Below are positions 26,733-34,611 of a stretch of DNA of 64,000 nt, in pieces. The notes beneath the pieces are model-generated. The model was not told the origin of the DNA and searched no databases. It was given only the letters and a program-made list of their open reading frames with translations. The first letter of the stretch is position 1, and every line of letters begins with the position of its first letter. The stretch is from Sphaerochaeta globosa str. Buddy. Lineage in GTDB: Bacteria; Spirochaetota; Spirochaetia; Sphaerochaetales; Sphaerochaetaceae. Made by a program: the position numbers and the translations under genes. The stretch covers positions 2,362,458-2,426,457 of the forward strand of contig NC_015152.1 in NCBI RefSeq assembly GCF_000190435.1, written 5' to 3'.

Positions 26733-26761
26733 TTGCATAAATGACCGTCTTGGTATAGTAT
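26733..26761 (+). promoter_or_regulatory. Candidate oppB promoter
   Basis: TTGCAT (26733-26738, 4/6) and TAGTAT (26756-26761, 4/6) are 17 bp apart; a better-looking TATAGT at 26754 would give a 15-bp spacing. The predicted leader is about 65 bases. Confidence 0.4.
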
Positions 26762-26833
26762 CTGAATGCTGTATGATTTCAGGCTTATCACGCCTACCCA
26801 TCTATGCAACAAAAATCTTACAAGAGGAAACGA

Positions 26834-27763
26834 ATGACGAAATATATCGTGAACCGCCTATTAGGAATGATTCCTACGCTACTGATCATCATCACGCTGA
26901 GTTTCTTCATTGTCCGCATCGCACCAGGAGGGCCGTTCGCCACAGAACGCAACCTTCCCGAGGTGGTAAAGCGAAACATTGAGGCCAAGTATCATCTGGA
27001 TGAGTCCATGGTCCAACAGTATGGACGTTATATGTTTGACATACTCCGCGGCGATCTCGGCCCGTCCTTCAAATACAAGGACTACGATGTTAATTACTAC
27101 ATCGCCAACAGCCTTCCCAAATCAATTGTACTGGGCAGCTGGGCCATGTTGCTTGCACTCCTCTTTGGAATATCGGCTGGAATTATTGCTGCAGTAAAAC
27201 AGAACTCTTGGGTTGATTACCTGAGTATGGGGATAGCCGTCATCGGTATCTCAGTACCCCTCTTTGTCATTGCACCAGTTTTGCAGCTCATTTTTGCGAT
27301 GAAGCTCAAATGGCTGCCCACCAGTGGTTGGTACACCACCGGCGAAGGATGGAAAACCGTCATTCTTCCTGCAGTCTCCCTTTCGTTTGCCTATTTTGCA
27401 AACATTGCACGACTTACCCGCTCCTCCATGCTTGAGACGCTGAGAAGTGATTATATCCGTACAGCTAAAGCCAAGGGCATGAAGAACACAACCATAATCT
27501 TCAAACACGCCATGAAAGGGGCAATGCTCCCGATTGTCAGCTATCTCGGTCCCGCATTTGCAGGTATCATTACCGGTTCGATTGTGGTAGAGCAGATTTT
27601 CCGGGTTCCCGGCTTGGGCAAGTTCTTTGTCCAGAGCTCTTTCAACCGTGACTATACCCTGATTGTGGGTGTTGTCATCGTGTACTCGGTTATTCTTATT
27701 ATCATGAACTTCATCGTAGACATCGTCTACGCTCAACTCGACCCGAGAATTACCTACAAATAA
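26834..27763 (+). CDS. oppB: Oligopeptide ABC transporter permease OppB
   Basis: Inner-membrane permease, 309 aa with six predicted membrane segments. The N terminus (KYIVNRLLGMIPTLLIIITL, then FFIVRIAPGGPF) and the coupling-loop segment RSDYIRTAKAKGM are typical of DppB/OppB. AGAGGAAACG precedes the ATG at 26834; the frame opens 10 codons earlier without a ribosome site. First gene of oppBCDF, 10 bases before oppC. Confidence 0.95.
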   Translation: MTKYIVNRLLGMIPTLLIIITLSFFIVRIAPGGPFATERNLPEVVKRNIEAKYHLDESMVQQYGRYMFDILRGDLGPSFKYKDYDVNYYIANSLPKSIVLGSWAMLLALLFGISAGIIAAVKQNSWVDYLSMGIAVIGISVPLFVIAPVLQLIFAMKLKWLPTSGWYTTGEGWKTVILPAVSLSFAYFANIARLTRSSMLETLRSDYIRTAKAKGMKNTTIIFKHAMKGAMLPIVSYLGPAFAGIITGSIVVEQIFRVPGLGKFFVQSSFNRDYTLIVGVVIVYSVILIIMNFIVDIVYAQLDPRITYK

Positions 27764-27773
27764 GGAGAGGACC

Positions 27774-29381
27774 ATGTTCTTAAAAAGAAATAAAGCAAAA
27801 TTAACGGCCCTCAACGAATTTGATCAGGTCGTTGAAGGGAATAGTCTGAGCAAGGATGCCTGGAGAAGACTGAAAAAGAACAAAATGGCCGTACTGGGCA
27901 TGATAATTGTCATCGTCTACTCCTTGCTTGCCGCCTTTGCCACGTTCCTGCCCATCTATGCCTATGACCAGATTATCCTTGACCATCAGCACTTACGTCC
28001 CTCATTTTCAAAGAATGCGGGCGACCTAATGATGGAAACAAAACTTGAGGACCTGTATTTCAAGGCTTGGAGAGCTGGTTCTCTCCAAGTGACTGAAGAA
28101 CAGTCGGCCCAGATCAAGACCTGGATTGCCGCAAACGAGACCAACAAGGTATGGGACTTCTGTTATGCAGAGGGAGAACGACAGAAAGCTGAAGGAACAT
28201 TCACCTTCAGCAGTGCCGACCAGAAAACCATCGACCGCCTGCAGGAAAAAATCAACAATGAATTTCTGATCAACGTCGAGAAGGTCCTGTGGACCGACCC
28301 TGCCAGTGGAAAAGTACATAACCTCGCTCGCATGGATTTTCTTGAAATTGAGAAAATTTATGCGGACTTGCTGAAGATTGACATTGCGGTAATCGAGAAG
28401 CAAACCCGAGAAGAGATTCGTAACCTTGTACTTAACAACCTCAAAGCGTCCACTCCCGACTTAAGTGCAGAGGAGTATGAGGCGAACCTGCAAATCGAGA
28501 TGGACACCCTTGGAGAGAAAGGTATAGCCTCCCAGGGAAAAACCAACCTCTTGGGTAAAATCAAGACCACCATCACCCGTACTGCCGAGCGCGAGCTTCG
28601 CAAGGAAATCAGCGAAGGAAAAGCCCAGTTCCCCATCGACCGTGAGATTACCGTCAACGACCAGCTCACTGCCGAAATTACCGCTACCAAGAAGCACGAA
28701 CGCAAATACGTCCTCGGAACCGACTATAGCGGTCGCGACATGCTCTCGCGCATTATTTATGGTGGTCAAGTCTCCATTGCCATCGGTTTGATCGGAACCA
28801 TCACCAGTGTCATCATCGGTATCGTCCTTGGGGCAATAGCCGGGTATGCAGGTGGGAAAATCGACTTCCTGCTGATGCGCTTCGTCGATATCATGTATGG
28901 CCTTCCGTACATGCTGCTGGTTATCATTTTCATGGCCATATTCGGTCGAAATATCATGAACCTTTTCGTCGCCTTGGCAATGGTCAGCTGGCTGACGGTA
29001 GCACGAATGGTCCGAGGACAGGTCATGAGCTTGAAGAACAGCGAATATGTTGAGGCGGCACGTAGCATGGGCGCATCCACTGGACGCATTATTTTCCGCC
29101 ATATGGTTCCCAACTCGCTCTCGGTCATCATTGTCTATTCAACCCTTAGGGTTCCTGCTTTCATTATGCAGGAGTCTTTCCTCTCGTTCCTGGGGCTTGG
29201 TGTTCAGGCTCCCTTTGCATCGTGGGGTTCATTGGTTGGAGATGCGGTGAATGGCATGACCCTCTATCCGTGGAAATTGATTTTCCCGGCTATCGCCATG
29301 ACCATCTTCCTCTTCGCCATGAACTTCTTTGGTGATGGTTTGAGGGATGCGTTCGACCCACAAAGCAAAAACCAACTCTAG
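27774..29381 (+). CDS. oppC: Oligopeptide ABC transporter permease OppC with long periplasmic insert
   Basis: Partner permease of OppB, 535 aa where the family is usually about 300. The first membrane helix (MAVLGMIIVIVYSLLAAFAT) lies near residue 40. It is followed by about 210 charged, helix-prone residues (roughly 75-290) before the conserved permease core YVLGTDYSGRDMLSRIIYGG and the coupling loop EYVEAARSMGAS. By membrane topology the insert should face the periplasm. The frame is unbroken through the insert, so it is a genuine domain and not two genes. Its function is unknown; it may touch OppA or the peptide. Confidence 0.93.
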   Translation: MFLKRNKAKLTALNEFDQVVEGNSLSKDAWRRLKKNKMAVLGMIIVIVYSLLAAFATFLPIYAYDQIILDHQHLRPSFSKNAGDLMMETKLEDLYFKAWRAGSLQVTEEQSAQIKTWIAANETNKVWDFCYAEGERQKAEGTFTFSSADQKTIDRLQEKINNEFLINVEKVLWTDPASGKVHNLARMDFLEIEKIYADLLKIDIAVIEKQTREEIRNLVLNNLKASTPDLSAEEYEANLQIEMDTLGEKGIASQGKTNLLGKIKTTITRTAERELRKEISEGKAQFPIDREITVNDQLTAEITATKKHERKYVLGTDYSGRDMLSRIIYGGQVSIAIGLIGTITSVIIGIVLGAIAGYAGGKIDFLLMRFVDIMYGLPYMLLVIIFMAIFGRNIMNLFVALAMVSWLTVARMVRGQVMSLKNSEYVEAARSMGASTGRIIFRHMVPNSLSVIIVYSTLRVPAFIMQESFLSFLGLGVQAPFASWGSLVGDAVNGMTLYPWKLIFPAIAMTIFLFAMNFFGDGLRDAFDPQSKNQL

Positions 29382-29391
29382 GAGGATCCAC

Positions 29392-30441
29392 GTGAACCAG
29401 AAACCCAATGCTAAGGTGGTCCTCGAAGTTAAGGACCTCAAGACATATTTCAAAACCGACGCCGGCATCGTTAAAGCTGTTGATGGCGTATCATTTACAC
29501 TGCATGAAGGGGAAACCTTGGGCATCGTAGGAGAGAGCGGCAGCGGCAAGAGCGTCACCAACCTCTCAATCATGCGCCTTATCCCCTCCCCTCCGGGAAA
29601 AATTGTCGGTGGCGAAGCCCTCTTTGATGGTGTAGACATCTTCAAGGTTACCGAGAAAGAGATGCGAGGAATCCGAGGCAAGAAGATTTCCATGATCTTC
29701 CAGGATCCGATGACCAGTCTCAACCCGTTCCTTAGGATCTCCACGCAGATGGTTGAAACCATCCGCCTCCACGAGAAGGATGTTTCCAAGCAGGATGCAC
29801 TGAAGCGTTCCATCGACATGCTCAAGTTGGTTGGCATCCCCTCAGCGGAGAAGCGGATTCAGAATTATCCCCACCAGTTCTCCGGCGGTATGCGCCAGCG
29901 TGTCATGATTGCCATGGCCCTTTCCTGCAACGCCCAGGTGTTGGTCGCCGACGAACCGACTACGGCTCTGGACGTAACCATCCAAGCCCAGATTCTCGAG
30001 TTGATCGACAAACTGAGTACCAAAATGGGTACTGCGGTTATTCTCATCACCCATGACCTTGGCGTAGTTGCCGGCATGTGTGACCATGTATGCGTTATGT
30101 ATGCCGGAAAAATTGTGGAAAAGGCTGCCACCGACGACCTGTACGCAAGACCCTCCCACCCCTATACCGAAGGCCTTATCAAGAGCGTGCCCCGTATGGA
30201 CACAACCAAGAAGGGCAACCGGCTCTTCTCCATTGAAGGGCAACCGCCAAATGTCATCGACCTTCCTCCTTGCTGTCCCTTCCATCCCCGCTGCCACAAG
30301 GCAATGGAGGTATGCCGACACGCATACCCTCCCGTAAAGGATTTGGGAGCAGGACATGAGGTTGCCTGTTGGCTGTTTGCCGATGAGGCAGCTAAAGCCC
30401 AGGCACTGAAAGAGGCAAACGTAGAGGAGCAGGCAACATGA
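29392..30441 (+). CDS. oppD: Oligopeptide ABC transporter ATPase OppD
   Basis: ATPase of the peptide importer, 349 aa. Walker A is GESGSGKSVTNL, the signature is FSGGMRQRVMIAMAL, Walker B is VLVADEPTTALD, and the C-terminal CCPFHPRCHKAMEVC has the cysteine cluster of OppD/DppD proteins. I use the GTG start at 29392, because AGGAGG lies just upstream beside the oppC stop; the ATG at 29347 is inside oppC. Confidence 0.94.
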   Translation: MNQKPNAKVVLEVKDLKTYFKTDAGIVKAVDGVSFTLHEGETLGIVGESGSGKSVTNLSIMRLIPSPPGKIVGGEALFDGVDIFKVTEKEMRGIRGKKISMIFQDPMTSLNPFLRISTQMVETIRLHEKDVSKQDALKRSIDMLKLVGIPSAEKRIQNYPHQFSGGMRQRVMIAMALSCNAQVLVADEPTTALDVTIQAQILELIDKLSTKMGTAVILITHDLGVVAGMCDHVCVMYAGKIVEKAATDDLYARPSHPYTEGLIKSVPRMDTTKKGNRLFSIEGQPPNVIDLPPCCPFHPRCHKAMEVCRHAYPPVKDLGAGHEVACWLFADEAAKAQALKEANVEEQAT

Positions 30442-31508
30442 GCACATCAAAGAAACCCCTTTTGGAAGTCAAGGATCTGAAACAGCACTTCCCCATAACC
30501 AGCGGATCCATTTTACAGAAACAAGTCGGCGCCATCCGCGCCGTAGACGGCATCTCCTTTGATGTATATCCCGGGGAGACTCTGGGAATCGTCGGTGAGT
30601 CGGGTTGTGGCAAATCCACAACGGTACGTTCGATAGCACAGCTGTACAAACCTACCAGCGGCAGTGTTGTTTTCAACGGTGTCGATTTGGTTGGTGCCGA
30701 TCAGAAAACCATGCTCAAATCCCGGCGGGACATTCAGATGATCTTCCAAGATCCGTATGCATCCTTGGACCCGCGCATGACTGTCCGTTCCATCATTGCC
30801 GAACCACTGGTTATCTACAACAACCGCAATCTTCTGGAAAAGCCGCTTTCTTCGTTGGATATCGAGCGGAAGGTTGAGAACCTGATGGAGCGCGTTGGTC
30901 TGAACAAGGCTTTCAAAAACCGCTATCCGCATGAATTCAGTGGCGGTCAGCGCCAGAGAATCGGCATTGCCCGAGCGTTGGCTCTCAATCCAAAAATCAT
31001 TCTTGCAGATGAACCGGTCTCTGCTCTGGATGTTTCGATCCAGTCGCAGATTCTGAACCTGCTTGGTGATTTGCAGAAGGAGTTCGGCCTCACCTATATT
31101 TTCATCGCTCATGACCTTGCAGTCATCCAGCACATTTCCACCCGTGTGGCAGTCATGTACTTGGGAAAGATTGTTGAGATCAGCGATGCAGTCAGGTTGT
31201 ACGACAATCCGCTGCACCCCTATACCACTGCCCTGCTCAGTGCTGCTCCGATTCCCGATCCAAAGGTAGAGCGTGAACGAAAGCGCATCATCCTCACCGG
31301 CGACGTTCCGTCCCCTGACAAGGAACGCAACGGTTGTTATTTCTACGATCGTTGTCCGAAGAAGATGCCTTGGTGTTCATGCCACCTGCCTCCGATGTTC
31401 GACATAGAGGACAAGCACCAAGTTGCTTGCTGGCTCTATGATACAGAGGACCACAGCAAGACCAGCATGGAAGAAGCCCAAGCTGATGCCCAAAAGGCAA
31501 GTAAGTAG
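30438..31508 (+). CDS. oppF: Oligopeptide ABC transporter ATPase OppF
   Basis: Second ATPase, 356 aa. Walker A is GESGCGKSTT, the signature is FSGGQRQRIGIARAL, Walker B is IILADEPVSALD, and the C-terminal NGCYFYDRCPKKMPWC is the OppF cysteine motif. The ATG overlaps the oppD stop (ATGA), so the two are coupled. A strong terminator follows. Confidence 0.95.
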   Translation: MSTSKKPLLEVKDLKQHFPITSGSILQKQVGAIRAVDGISFDVYPGETLGIVGESGCGKSTTVRSIAQLYKPTSGSVVFNGVDLVGADQKTMLKSRRDIQMIFQDPYASLDPRMTVRSIIAEPLVIYNNRNLLEKPLSSLDIERKVENLMERVGLNKAFKNRYPHEFSGGQRQRIGIARALALNPKIILADEPVSALDVSIQSQILNLLGDLQKEFGLTYIFIAHDLAVIQHISTRVAVMYLGKIVEISDAVRLYDNPLHPYTTALLSAAPIPDPKVERERKRIILTGDVPSPDKERNGCYFYDRCPKKMPWCSCHLPPMFDIEDKHQVACWLYDTEDHSKTSMEEAQADAQKASK

Positions 31509-31511
31509 TAT

Positions 31512-31541
31512 GAAGCCACCCGCGAGGGTGGCTTCACTTTC
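31512..31541. terminator. Terminator between oppF and the convergent membrane protein gene
   Basis: A perfect 10-bp stem (GAAGCCACCC / GGGTGGCTTC) closed by a GCGA tetraloop is followed by ACTTTCT on the plus strand. It lies between convergent genes and may serve both. Confidence 0.8.
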
Positions 31542-32095
31542 TAAAGGTCCTTGTAGGAAACGTTGAGGTCCAAATCCCGTGGTCGATCCATATATAAGGG
31601 AAGACCGGTAACCGCCCCGATTGCCTGCATTGCAGACTCGGTTCTTCCCCCCGAAGTCTTTTCAGGCATGATTTCTATCGATCGTATCTGGTCATCCTTG
31701 AGTTTGAGCGAGAAAACCAGCATTGCCTTCAGACGGCGTCTGGTTGGTTTGGCCTCCTTGTCGCTGCTGCCTCTGACAAAATGGGTGATTTCCAACTGTT
31801 CAACATCGGAAAACGAAAACGTTTCGCGTTTGCAAATCCAAGCAAAGCCGTACACGCTGGTAATCGTATTGCTTTGGGTATTGAAATACCATGTATCACG
31901 GTAGACACTGCCGGCCAAACTAAGCAACAAAAGCACAGGAATATGAGGCATGGTACCCAATGGAACCCCATCAGAAAGGTTTTCTGACAAACCCCATATG
32001 AGAAACAGGGAGAACAGTGCACAGAGTATATGGAAAAAGTGGTTAATCCCATAAGCAATTCCATCGTGCTTGATAAAGGTTGAGTGTCGGATCAT
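31541..32095 (-). CDS. Membrane protein of unknown function, 184 aa
   Basis: Two hydrophobic segments (about residues 18-38 and 50-65) are followed by a soluble domain with RDTWYFNTQSNTITSVYGFA and an alternating beta-strand pattern that recalls small PH-like membrane proteins. I recognise no family motif. It converges on oppF, with a terminator between, and its start lies 218 bases from oppA on the other strand. No ribosome site of note. Probably real because of its length, membrane segments and clean boundaries. Confidence 0.65.
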   Translation of the reverse strand: MIRHSTFIKHDGIAYGINHFFHILCALFSLFLIWGLSENLSDGVPLGTMPHIPVLLLLSLAGSVYRDTWYFNTQSNTITSVYGFAWICKRETFSFSDVEQLEITHFVRGSSDKEAKPTRRRLKAMLVFSLKLKDDQIRSIEIMPEKTSGGRTESAMQAIGAVTGLPLYMDRPRDLDLNVSYKDL

Positions 32096-32231
32096 ACGCT
32101 ACCTCGCAATGTCATTGTAGCATACTGCATTCATGCATGCTGGTCATGATAAAACGCTACCCAGAGTATGCAAAAAATGCATAAATTAACGGTTTATCAT
32201 CTATTGCAAGCTCGTTTTCAGCCAAACCTAT

Positions 32232-32260
32232 TTGCGTTTTCTCTTGATTCATGGTTTAAT
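32232..32260 (+). promoter_or_regulatory. Candidate oppA promoter
   Basis: TTGCGT (32232-32237) and TTTAAT (32255-32260, 5/6) are 17 bp apart. TTGAACGTTTACA, which resembles a LacI/CcpA-type half palindrome, lies just downstream (32276-32288). Confidence 0.4.
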
Positions 32261-32313
32261 GTGATTTAAGCTAAGTTGAACGTTTACACTTAGAACTACA
32301 AGGAGATATGTCT

Positions 32314-34020
32314 ATGAAGAAATTTCTGGCTATCATGCTTTGCGTCCTGCTTGTAAGTGCTCTCTTTATTTCCTGTGGAAAGAAAGAAGCACCTGCTCCA
32401 GCCGCAACCACGACGCCGGCACCCGCAGCTCCTGCAGCTCCGGCCGCTCCGGCTCCCGCTCCTGCTGCAACTGCTAAACCGGCACCTGCTGCTCCCGCAG
32501 TCACGGCTAAAGATGAAGTCGTATTCCGCATCACCAATGGTGCTGAACCCGAATCTTTGGATCCCGCACTCATTCAGGGTGTTCCCGAGCACAGAATTTT
32601 CGAGGCACTCTTCGAAGGTCTGGTAGCAAACGATCCCGAGACTGCTCTTGCAGTTCCCGGTGTTGCTGAAAGCTGGGAAGTTAACGCTGACGGAACCCAG
32701 TATACCTTCAAGCTTCGCAAGAACGCTGTTTGGTCCGATGGCACTCCCATCACCGCCAACGACGTCGTATATAGCTGGCTGAGACTTCTGGATCCCGCAA
32801 CTGCTGGTCCCTACGCTTGGTTCCCCTGCATGTTCCTTGCCGGTGCAACCGAGTTCAACGCTGGAGAAGCTGGTCCTGAGGCTGTCGGAATCCGCGCCCT
32901 TGACGACTACACCTTCCAGATGGACCTCATCGGTCCCCTGCCGTATGCAGTCGATGCTCTGACCCACTACAGCTTTGCAATCGTTCCCAAGCACGCCATC
33001 GATAAGTTCGGCAGCGCTTGGACTGATCCCGCCAACTTTGTCGGCAATGGTCCGTTCGTGCTCACCGATCGTGTTGCACAGACCTCCATCACCGTTTCCA
33101 AGAACGCAAAGTACTGGGATGCTGATGCCGTAAAGCTTGACAAGGTCATCTTCTACTCCTCCGACAGCGATACCACCAACTACAACATGTACCTTAATGG
33201 TGAGATTGACTGGGCAACCAACGTTCCCCCAGATCAGCTCAATGCTGCTAAGATGCGTGATGATTTCCAGACCTCCCCGCAGCTTTCAACCTACTATTAT
33301 GTCTTCCAGAATGAAGTAGCTCCGATCAACAATCCTTTGGTAAGAAAGGCTCTCTCCTATGCAGTCGACCGGACTGCTCTGGTTGAAGGCGTAACCAAGG
33401 CTGGACAGATTCCTGCTTGGGGTATTGTTTCTCCGATGGCCGGTTATCCTGGACTTGAGTTCCCGTTTGAGACTATGGATGAGGCTATCGAGATGGCTCA
33501 GGACATGCTCGCTGCTGCTGGATATCCCAACGGCGCCGGCTTCCCGACCGTTTCCATCCTCTACAACACCAACGAAGGTCACAAGCAGATTGCTGAATTC
33601 ATTCAGCAGGAATGGAAGAACAACCTGGGCATCAACGTAGTACTTGAAAACCAGGAATGGCAGACCTACCTCTCCAACCGTAACCAGGGCAACTTCCAGA
33701 TTGCACGCGCCGGATGGGTTGGTGACTACCAGGATCCGAATACGTTCCTCGACATGTTCCTCACCGGTGCCGGTATGAACGGTGGAAAGTATTCCAATGA
33801 AGTGTATGACGTTCTGATCAACGAAGCTGCAAGAATGCCCGCAGGACCGGACCGCTACGGCGTTCTGATGACTGCTGAGGACATCATGATCAACGAAGAT
33901 CAGGCTCTCATGCCTCTCTACTACTACGTAACAATCAACATGATCGATACCAACAAGTGGGGTGGATGGCATACCAACACCATGGATTACCATCCGGTCA
34001 AGGACGTCTACAAGAAGTAG
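32314..34020 (+). CDS. oppA: Oligopeptide-binding lipoprotein OppA
   Basis: Extracytoplasmic peptide-binding protein (SBP_bac_5), 568 aa. The N terminus is a lipoprotein signal with Cys21 in LFISCGKK. It is followed by an alanine- and proline-rich tether of about 45 residues before the mature fold (VFRITNGAEPESLDPALIQG, then WEVNADGTQYTFKLRKNAVW). I choose the second ATG (32314), 8 bases after AAGGAG; the first, at 32308, is too close to it. Separately promoted and terminated, so it can be made in excess over OppBCDF, in spite of the hypothetical gene between them. Confidence 0.95.
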   Translation: MKKFLAIMLCVLLVSALFISCGKKEAPAPAATTTPAPAAPAAPAAPAPAPAATAKPAPAAPAVTAKDEVVFRITNGAEPESLDPALIQGVPEHRIFEALFEGLVANDPETALAVPGVAESWEVNADGTQYTFKLRKNAVWSDGTPITANDVVYSWLRLLDPATAGPYAWFPCMFLAGATEFNAGEAGPEAVGIRALDDYTFQMDLIGPLPYAVDALTHYSFAIVPKHAIDKFGSAWTDPANFVGNGPFVLTDRVAQTSITVSKNAKYWDADAVKLDKVIFYSSDSDTTNYNMYLNGEIDWATNVPPDQLNAAKMRDDFQTSPQLSTYYYVFQNEVAPINNPLVRKALSYAVDRTALVEGVTKAGQIPAWGIVSPMAGYPGLEFPFETMDEAIEMAQDMLAAAGYPNGAGFPTVSILYNTNEGHKQIAEFIQQEWKNNLGINVVLENQEWQTYLSNRNQGNFQIARAGWVGDYQDPNTFLDMFLTGAGMNGGKYSNEVYDVLINEAARMPAGPDRYGVLMTAEDIMINEDQALMPLYYYVTINMIDTNKWGGWHTNTMDYHPVKDVYKK

Positions 34021-34041
34021 TTGTCAGATTATTGCCTTTTC

Positions 34042-34071
34042 GATCCCCAGGGTTTCCTGGGGATCTTTTTT
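34042..34071 (+). terminator. oppA terminator
   Basis: A perfect 10-bp stem (GATCCCCAGG / CCTGGGGATC) with a 4-base loop is followed by seven T residues. Confidence 0.95.
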
Positions 34072-34087
34072 TGCCTTGAGCCCTTTC

Positions 34088-34116
34088 TTGACATTCATTG
34101 ACTCTCTTTCTAGAAT
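34088..34116 (+). promoter_or_regulatory. Promoter ahead of the small membrane protein and hppA
   Basis: Consensus TTGACA (34088-34093) lies 17 bp from TAGAAT (34111-34116, 5/6). Transcription would start near 34123, ruling out a start at the ATG at 34129 and favouring 34156 for the next gene. Confidence 0.75.
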
Positions 34117-34155
34117 AAAATTAATTGGATGAATTGGATGCAAAGGAAGGGGCTC

Positions 34156-34518
34156 ATGTGCAGGTTTCAGGCAGGTTTGCCTAAGTTGCGAGTTCTTATC
34201 GTCCTGTTTTTTTGTCTCATCAGCATTCCCTTTCCACATTACAAATGCAACCCTTTTGAACTGACGGCGGAGAACACCCCTTCCCAAATCCAAGCAGTCA
34301 CACAAATCATCCCGTATGACTTCATCAGTGAGACAGTGCAAGCCCAATCCAATCACGGAAAAGTAATCAGGGAACTTTGGGTGGGTGTAGCTTACGCCTT
34401 GGTCGGAATCGCGGTCTCATTCAGGCATCGCAGACACGAACACCTCTCAGACAGCATCCCCACCTCCAGGGAATTTCTTTTGAATTGCATACATGACCAA
34501 GATGGGAAAAAGCGCTGA
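34156..34518 (+). CDS. Small membrane protein of unknown function, 120 aa
   Basis: One strongly hydrophobic segment near the N terminus (LRVLIVLFFCLISIPF) and a weaker one in the second half (ELWVGVAYALVGIAV). No family recognised. GGAAGGGG lies just before the ATG and a consensus promoter is 40 bases upstream. It lies 93 bases before hppA with no terminator between and could be cotranscribed with it. Could also be an untranslated leader for hppA. Confidence 0.5.
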   Translation: MCRFQAGLPKLRVLIVLFFCLISIPFPHYKCNPFELTAENTPSQIQAVTQIIPYDFISETVQAQSNHGKVIRELWVGVAYALVGIAVSFRHRRHEHLSDSIPTSREFLLNCIHDQDGKKR

Positions 34519-34611
34519 TACTTGTTCACTATCGAGGGTGGACCGAGAGGTCTTCCTGCTTTCATAGAGAACAAACATAGGTGCACAGCACCCTACAAGG
34601 TAGGTTTTTGT

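Larger units (their letters stand above)
26528..26833. other. Intergenic region between rimO and oppB
   Basis: About 300 bases without a gene, between the divergent rimO and opp units. It is A/T-rich and holds a perfect ATGCAAAA/TTTTGCAT inverted repeat and a candidate opp promoter. Nothing else is seen. Confidence 0.6.

Noticed and set aside
29347-29391. ATG start for oppD inside oppC
   Set aside because: No ribosome site; the GTG at 29392 has AGGAGG at the right distance and gives the family N terminus.
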